Positions 61,101-64,000 of a stretch of 64,000 nt of DNA are shown one piece after another. How positions within the stretch are numbered: the first letter of the stretch is position 1; each line of letters opens with the position of its first letter. The DNA is from Streptosporangium oxazolinicum (GTDB lineage Bacteria; Actinomycetota; Actinomycetes; Streptosporangiales; Streptosporangiaceae), in NCBI RefSeq assembly GCF_039537505.1, contig NZ_BAABAQ010000019.1:124001-188000 (forward strand). The letters run 5' to 3'. The notes below the pieces were generated by a model. The model ran no database searches and was not told the origin of the DNA. It worked only from the letters and a program-made list of their open reading frames with translations. The position numbers and the translations under genes were made by a program.

Positions 61101-64000
61101 CGGTGGGTGATCGCCTCCAGGGCCGCGTTGGCCGCGCAGTAGCCACCCTGCCCGGCGGTGCCGACGACACCGGCGACCGATCCGAACAGCACGAACGCGT
61201 CGAGTTCCGCGTCGCGGGTGGCCTCGTCCAGGTTGCCGGCGGCCACGGCCTTGGCCTCGATCGTCCGGCGGAGCGCGTCGGCGGAGAGCCGTTCGACGGC
61301 CGCGTCCTCGACGACGCCCGCGGCGTGCACCACCCCGGTGAGCGGGGTGTCCAGAGCGGCCAGCAGGGCGGCGAGGGCGTCCCGGTCGGACGGGTCGCAG
61401 GCCCGGACGGTGACGCGGGCGCCGAGCCCGGCCAGCTCGGCCTCGGCGCGGGCGGCGTCGGGGTGCCCCTCGCCACGGCGGCTGACCAGCAGGAGGTTCC
61501 GCACGCCGTACCGGGTGACGAGGTGGCGCGCGATCCGGCGGCCGAGCGCGCCGAGGCCGCCGGTGATCAGTACGGTGCCACCCTCGGCGCTGCGCGGCCA
61601 GACCGCTCCGTCCACCCCGGTCCCGGTCCCGGGCACCAGCTCGGCCCCGGGTACCGCCCCTCGCTCTGGCTCTGGCTCTGGCGACAGTCTGGGGACCCGT
61701 GGCACGCCGTCGCGGAGCGCGGCCTCGGGCAGCTCGGTCCCGATCGCCGCGAGCAGCGCGGGGTCGGCGTCGGCGGCGTCGTCGTCGCCGATGTCCAGCA
61801 GCGCGAACCGGCCGGGGTGCTCGGCCCGCGCCGCCCGTACCAGGCCCCACAGCGCGGCGGTCGAGGGCCGCGCCGTCTCGCCGTCGTCGATCGCGAGGCC
61901 GCGGGTGAGGAAGACCAGCCGTCCGCCGTCCGCCTCGGCCAGCCACCGCCGGACGGCCTGGCGTGCCGCCTCCACCTCGGCGTACGGGTCGTCGCCGTCG
62001 TCGGTGAGGGCGAGCAGCACGGTGCCCGTGAGCCGCTCGGGGAGGGAACCGGCCACCGTGAGGTCACCGGCCGCGGGCGCCGGTGGTGCCACGGCCTCCC
62101 AGTGGAGGCGGTACAGCCCCGCGGCGGACGGCAGCGGGCGCAGCCGCAACCGCTCCACGGTCAGGACGGCCCGCCCGTCGTCGCCGAAGAGGTCCACCCG
62201 GTAGGTGTCCGGGTCCACCGGGTCCACCAGGGTCAGGTGTGCCCGCACCCTGGTCGCGTGCGCGGCGTGCAGCCGCACGCCGTCCAGGGCGTAGGGGACG
62301 CGCCTGCCCTCGGCGGGCCCGTCGATCCCGTGCAGCGAGATCGTGTGCAGGACGGCGTCGAGCAGAGCCGGGTGCAGGCCGTACCGGGTGGCCTCCCCCC
62401 GGAGCGGCGCGGGGAGCTCCGCCTCGGCGTGGAGGTCCGTCCCGTCCAGCCAGGCCGCGCCCAGTCCCTGGAACGCCGGCCCGTACTCGTAGCCGTGCTC
62501 GGCCAGCAGCCGGTAGGCCGCTTCGGGACCGCCCGCGTCGAGGCGGGTGCCGCGCCCGGGGGGCGGTGCCGTGCGGCTGGGCGTGACCTCGCCGTCGGTG
62601 AGCACCGCGGTGACATGGGTCGCCCATCCGGTGCCCGCCGTACGGCCGCGCACGGTGAGTTCCCCGGCCGAGGACACGCTCACCTGGAGCTGGGTCTCCG
62701 CGGTGCCGTCCAGCTCGAGCGGGGCGTGCATCACGAAGTCGCCCAGTGCCGGACGGCCGGTGCTCGCGCCGATCGCCAGGGCCAGCTCGGCCAGCGCCGC
62801 GGCCGGGACGAGCGCCCGTCCGTCGACGCGGTGCTCGGCCAGCCACGGCTGTCTGCGCGCGGACAGCGCCCCGGTGAACAGCCGCGCCCCGTCCGGCAGC
62901 TCGGCCGAGGCCGTGAGCAGCGGATGCGGGGAGGCGTCCAGCCCGTAGGTCGCGGGCCGCCCGTCGTCCTCGGCCGGCAGGAGCCAGTAGTGCCGTGTCT
63001 CGAACGGGTAGGTGGGCAGGTCCACCAGGCGGCCACCGGCCAGGAGCGGCCCGAAGTCGACCGGTACACCCGCCGCGTGCAACCGGCCCAGCGCGGTCCC
63101 GAAGGTGGCCGCCTCCGGCCGTCCGGGTCGCAGCAGGGGGACGGCGAGCACCCCACCGGCGCTCTCCCGCGCCATCGCGGCGAGCGATCCGTCCGGCCCC
63201 AGCTCGGCGAACCGGGTCACCCCGGACCGGTGCGCCGCACGTACCGCGTCGGCGAACCGCACCGTCCCGCGAAGTTGCGCGACCCAGTAGTCCGGCGCCG
63301 ACATCTCCCGCTCGCCGGCGAGCGCCCCGGTCACCGTCGAGATGACGGGGACGCGGGGGGTGTGGAAGGACAGCCCGGACACCACCCGGCGGAACTCGTC
63401 GAGGACGCCGTCCATGTGCGCGGAGTGGAAGGCGTGAGCGACCTTCAGCCGCGCGGCCCTGCGCCCGGCGTCCTTCCATCGCCGGACCAGGCGGTCAAGC
63501 TCGTCCGCGTCGCCGGACAGCACCGTCGCCACGGGGCCGTTGACCGCGGCGATCTCCACCCTGCCGTCCGAGGTGGCGGCCAGTTCTGCGGCCTCGGCCT
63601 CGGTGGCGGCGAAGGCGGCCATCGCCCCGCCCTCCCGGGCGGACTGCATCAGCCTGCCCCGCGCGGCGATCAGCGCGCAGGCGTCGGCCAGGTCGAGGAC
63701 GCCCGCGACGTGGGCGGCGGCGAGCTCGCCGACGGAGTGGCCGATCAGGAAGTCCGGCCGCAGCCCGTGGGACTCGGTCAGCCGGTACAGGGCGACCTCC
63801 AGGGCGAACAGCGCCGGTTGGGCGTACCGGGTCCGCCGCAGCGGCTCCGGGTCGCCGGTGATCAGTTCCCGCAGGCCGACGTCGAGGAGCGGCTCCATCG
63901 TCGCGGAGATCTCGTCGAACGCCTCCGCGTAGGGCGCGGACGTCTCCAGCAGCTCCGCGCCCATCCCGGTCCGCTGGGTGCCCTGCCCGGAGAAGAGGAA
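55142..64000 (-). CDS. Type I PKS A, 5' end beyond window: (AT)-DH-KR-ACP and KS-AT-DH-KR-ACP
   Basis: The open frame runs through the window edge at 64000; 2952 residues are readable, beginning inside an AT (LFSGQGTQRTGMG). First module: AT with GHSVG (63734-63736 Ser) and HAFH (63425-63436), malonyl type; DH with intact HRVDGRALVP (His at 62831-62833); KR with a Ser in FGSVAG and Tyr at 61139-61141; ACP with GFDSL near 60700. Second module: KS (Cys 59993-59995, DTACSSS), AT with GHSIG and HAFH (58307-58318), malonyl; DH HALAGTPILP intact (His 57683-57685); KR with LDD and Tyr at 55997-55999; ACP LDSL near 55512; C-terminal docking tail. Each module should give a double bond. Upstream modules and the loading unit lie outside. 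Confidence 0.93.
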   Translation of the reverse strand, partial: FLFSGQGTQRTGMGAELLETSAPYAEAFDEISATMEPLLDVGLRELITGDPEPLRRTRYAQPALFALEVALYRLTESHGLRPDFLIGHSVGELAAAHVAGVLDLADACALIAARGRLMQSAREGGAMAAFAATEAEAAELAATSDGRVEIAAVNGPVATVLSGDADELDRLVRRWKDAGRRAARLKVAHAFHSAHMDGVLDEFRRVVSGLSFHTPRVPVISTVTGALAGEREMSAPDYWVAQLRGTVRFADAVRAAHRSGVTRFAELGPDGSLAAMARESAGGVLAVPLLRPGRPEAATFGTALGRLHAAGVPVDFGPLLAGGRLVDLPTYPFETRHYWLLPAEDDGRPATYGLDASPHPLLTASAELPDGARLFTGALSARRQPWLAEHRVDGRALVPAAALAELALAIGASTGRPALGDFVMHAPLELDGTAETQLQVSVSSAGELTVRGRTAGTGWATHVTAVLTDGEVTPSRTAPPPGRGTRLDAGGPEAAYRLLAEHGYEYGPAFQGLGAAWLDGTDLHAEAELPAPLRGEATRYGLHPALLDAVLHTISLHGIDGPAEGRRVPYALDGVRLHAAHATRVRAHLTLVDPVDPDTYRVDLFGDDGRAVLTVERLRLRPLPSAAGLYRLHWEAVAPPAPAAGDLTVAGSLPERLTGTVLLALTDDGDDPYAEVEAARQAVRRWLAEADGGRLVFLTRGLAIDDGETARPSTAALWGLVRAARAEHPGRFALLDIGDDDAADADPALLAAIGTELPEAALRDGVPRVPRLSPEPEPERGAVPGAELVPGTGTGVDGAVWPRSAEGGTVLITGGLGALGRRIARHLVTRYGVRNLLLVSRRGEGHPDAARAEAELAGLGARVTVRACDPSDRDALAALLAALDTPLTGVVHAAGVVEDAAVERLSADALRRTIEAKAVAAGNLDEATRDAELDAFVLFGSVAGVVGTAGQGGYCAANAALEAITHRRRLSGGHGVTVHWGLWDIGAGMGAGLTDRDVARLGRAGIKPMSEADGTALFDRVLRLDAASVVAARLDPRAAERHRGTSAVRRAPAPDTAGAPATPVRNTSHLVLDAVAAVLGHADGAEVEPERSFSDLGFDSLTAVELRNRLSDELGVRLPGTIVFDHPNPVALVRFLDETTGAGTRDDEPEETVAPGRAADDDAIAIVGMACRFPGGVRTPAELWELLASGGDAISGFPTDRGWDPDLFDPDPERSGTSYTRHGGFLRDAAEFDPGFFGISPREALAVDPQQRLLLQTAWEAVEDAGIDPAALRGTQSGVFVGVMYSDYGARVHQRRGTARDLEGYLVSGSAGSVASGRISFTLGLEGPAVTVDTACSSSLVAVHQAAQSLRSGECALALAGGVTVMASPATFIEFSRQRGLAPDGRCKPFSADADGTAWGEGVGLLVLERLSDARRNGHRVLAVVRGSAVNQDGASNGLTAPNGPSQERVIRSALRGAGLRPVDVDVLEAHGTGTRLGDPIEAGAVLNTYGRDREDRGPLLMGSVKSNIGHTQAAAGVAGIIKMVLAMRHGRVPATLHRGRLTEHVDWSGGTVSVPAEPAAWPDTPGPRRAAVSSFGISGTNAHVILESGEEAPSAASGAPDGASNKAAGAVVPWVLSARDAAGLREQAVRLRRHVLADPGLRVVDVALSLATTRTAFERRAVVLGRDRDELLAGLDHLVDGTATPPGSLPSVLTGTPARGGTAVLFTGQGSQRVGMGAELHRSFPAYARAFDEVSAEFRGVDGTDVAGVVSGDAAAGPIDQTRYTQAALFAVEVALFRLLESWGLPADLVAGHSIGEITAAHVGGALSLPDAVALVAVRGRLMQELPPGGAMTAVQADPPTVERLIAETGARVDVAAVNAPGSVVLSGDAEAVEELAGVLAGSGHRVRPLTVSHAFHSAHMEPMLAAFREEIGDLPTGPVTRTVVSTLTAREAGADTLGSAAHWAAQVRGTVRFADAVGRMRELGAARFLEVGPDAGLTAMVRQHDLGEDGVAISTLDRGHDDPFALWSFVARAFVAGVAWDWRALLGEGGGDAVVVPLPTYPFHRERLWLLPPAEDGTAGTAAGIGAEDPGHPLLTASITVPDGAQTLYTGVLSQRRQPWLADHALAGTPILPATALVDLLGWLADRHGKATVRELTLHAPVAVGAEEETHLRVTVADDAVRVHARPGRGPAADEWTLHAEAVLGDAGPAPGWSGHRPPEARPVDVTGIYAAFAERGYDYGPAFQGLRALWTTGEELYAEVDTGDDLVPGLLDAALHPWIADAGEAVEGGIRVPHTWREVHSHGKPRGPLRVRIRHTGEETFALDVVSVSSADADGVARPVLSAGEVRVRRIEESALLRGGGTSARPYELAWSPTHLAGTAPADGGSGGHGGDTIVLVRDGDGLDLPFPTVTYGGEQDGQDPAVAVRSRFQAVRESILTLPERAHLVVVTRGAVAVDGDDRLPGLAESALWGLVRAARQEYPGRISVVDVDGHGESSALLPRAVAARPGELAIRRGGAFRPRLRAVAGAPGTPPELGTGTVLVSGAGGALGAEVVRHLVAEYGARHLLLVSRRGGADPALRALAEELGDRARVRTAACDLADATATEALLADLDPGRPLGAVFHIAGTLDDAVLENTTGERLERVLRPKVDAAWNLHRLTRDLPLTAFVLFSSVAGVLGNAGQTGYAAANAFLDALAHHRRAAGLPGASLAWGLWETGSDAGMAAGLDGAARARLDRLGIRALPVDAGLGLLDRSLASGLAVVVPVWFDQAALARRRDDLPEVLGGLVPVRPAGVTVPLARRLPGMDEAASRTVVRDTVAGRVAEVLGLAGPARVPDDRGLFDLGLDSLTAIELRNRLGTEVGERLPATVLFDHPTVRALTEHLLERYAPDRPAFDTAALDTWVSSASDLAPDHRRRVDLVRALRAALNALDTGGAAGGVAVNGGGEPLFGVDSASDDELFGLLDRELSD

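Noticed and set aside
44641..64000. Repeated sequence blocks between KS and AT domains
   Set aside because: These are the expected homologous module repeats of a type I PKS, not mobile or CRISPR repeats.
1..64000. tRNA, rRNA or CRISPR features
   Set aside because: No cloverleaf-like sequence, rRNA segment or regularly spaced short repeat was seen on either strand by eye; a tRNAscan or CRISPR search would be decisive.

Overview
The window is high-GC DNA with dense, often overlapping genes, GTG starts, ECF sigma factors, SARP and LAL regulators and a modular type I polyketide synthase. This points to a filamentous actinomycete. Streptosporangiales is possible, but nothing in the window proves the family.

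Layout. 1-1380: an ECF42-type sigma factor (cut by the window edge) coupled to a DGPF/YCII protein. 1754-2761: an Rsm22-type methyltransferase-like protein. 3097-11533: a carbohydrate-type import and catabolism locus with two ABC permeases, a XylR-like AraC regulator, two Gfo/Idh/MocA dehydrogenases, a PmoA-family protein, a 2-hydroxyacid dehydrogenase and a solute-binding lipoprotein. Two copies of a multipartite box with identical spacing precede its two transcription units. 11541-12698: a divergent HxlR regulator and DUF302 pair. 12803-15636: a dormancy or redox stress group (Acg-type nitroreductase, tandem universal stress protein, HTH-flavin-reductase-like protein) sharing GGGACTTTCG boxes, followed by a CBS-domain remnant. 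16043-20337: a RibD/DHFR-like reductase, an erythromycin-esterase-like protein, and an FAD oxidoreductase coupled to an ECF41 sigma factor behind an ECF41-type promoter.

20799-64000 is the larger part of an abyssomicin-class spirotetronate polyketide cluster; it continues beyond 64000. Regulators and accessory genes come first: SARP, DHA2 exporter with divergent TetR, LAL regulator, an AbyU-like beta-barrel [4+2] cyclase candidate and an aldo/keto reductase. The rest is one long minus-strand series: PKS A (partial), PKS B, PKS C, an FkbH-like glyceryl transferase, a luciferase-like monooxygenase, a four-gene oligopeptide-type ABC transporter, P450 plus ferredoxin, a membrane acyltransferase, and a second P450 plus ferredoxin.

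Module reading in order of synthesis: malonyl with DH-KR; malonyl with DH-KR; methylmalonyl with a dead DH and no KR (ketone); methylmalonyl with DH-ER-KR (fully reduced); malonyl with no reduction and no thioesterase. A chain ending in a beta-keto thioester, released by condensation with an FkbH-made glyceryl unit, is the known tetronate logic, and the pattern fits the abyssomicin backbone. The membrane acyltransferase and the aldo/keto reductase lacking its usual catalytic histidine suggest a variant product. The TetR regulator, exporter and luciferase-like monooxygenase share a repeated palindromic operator.
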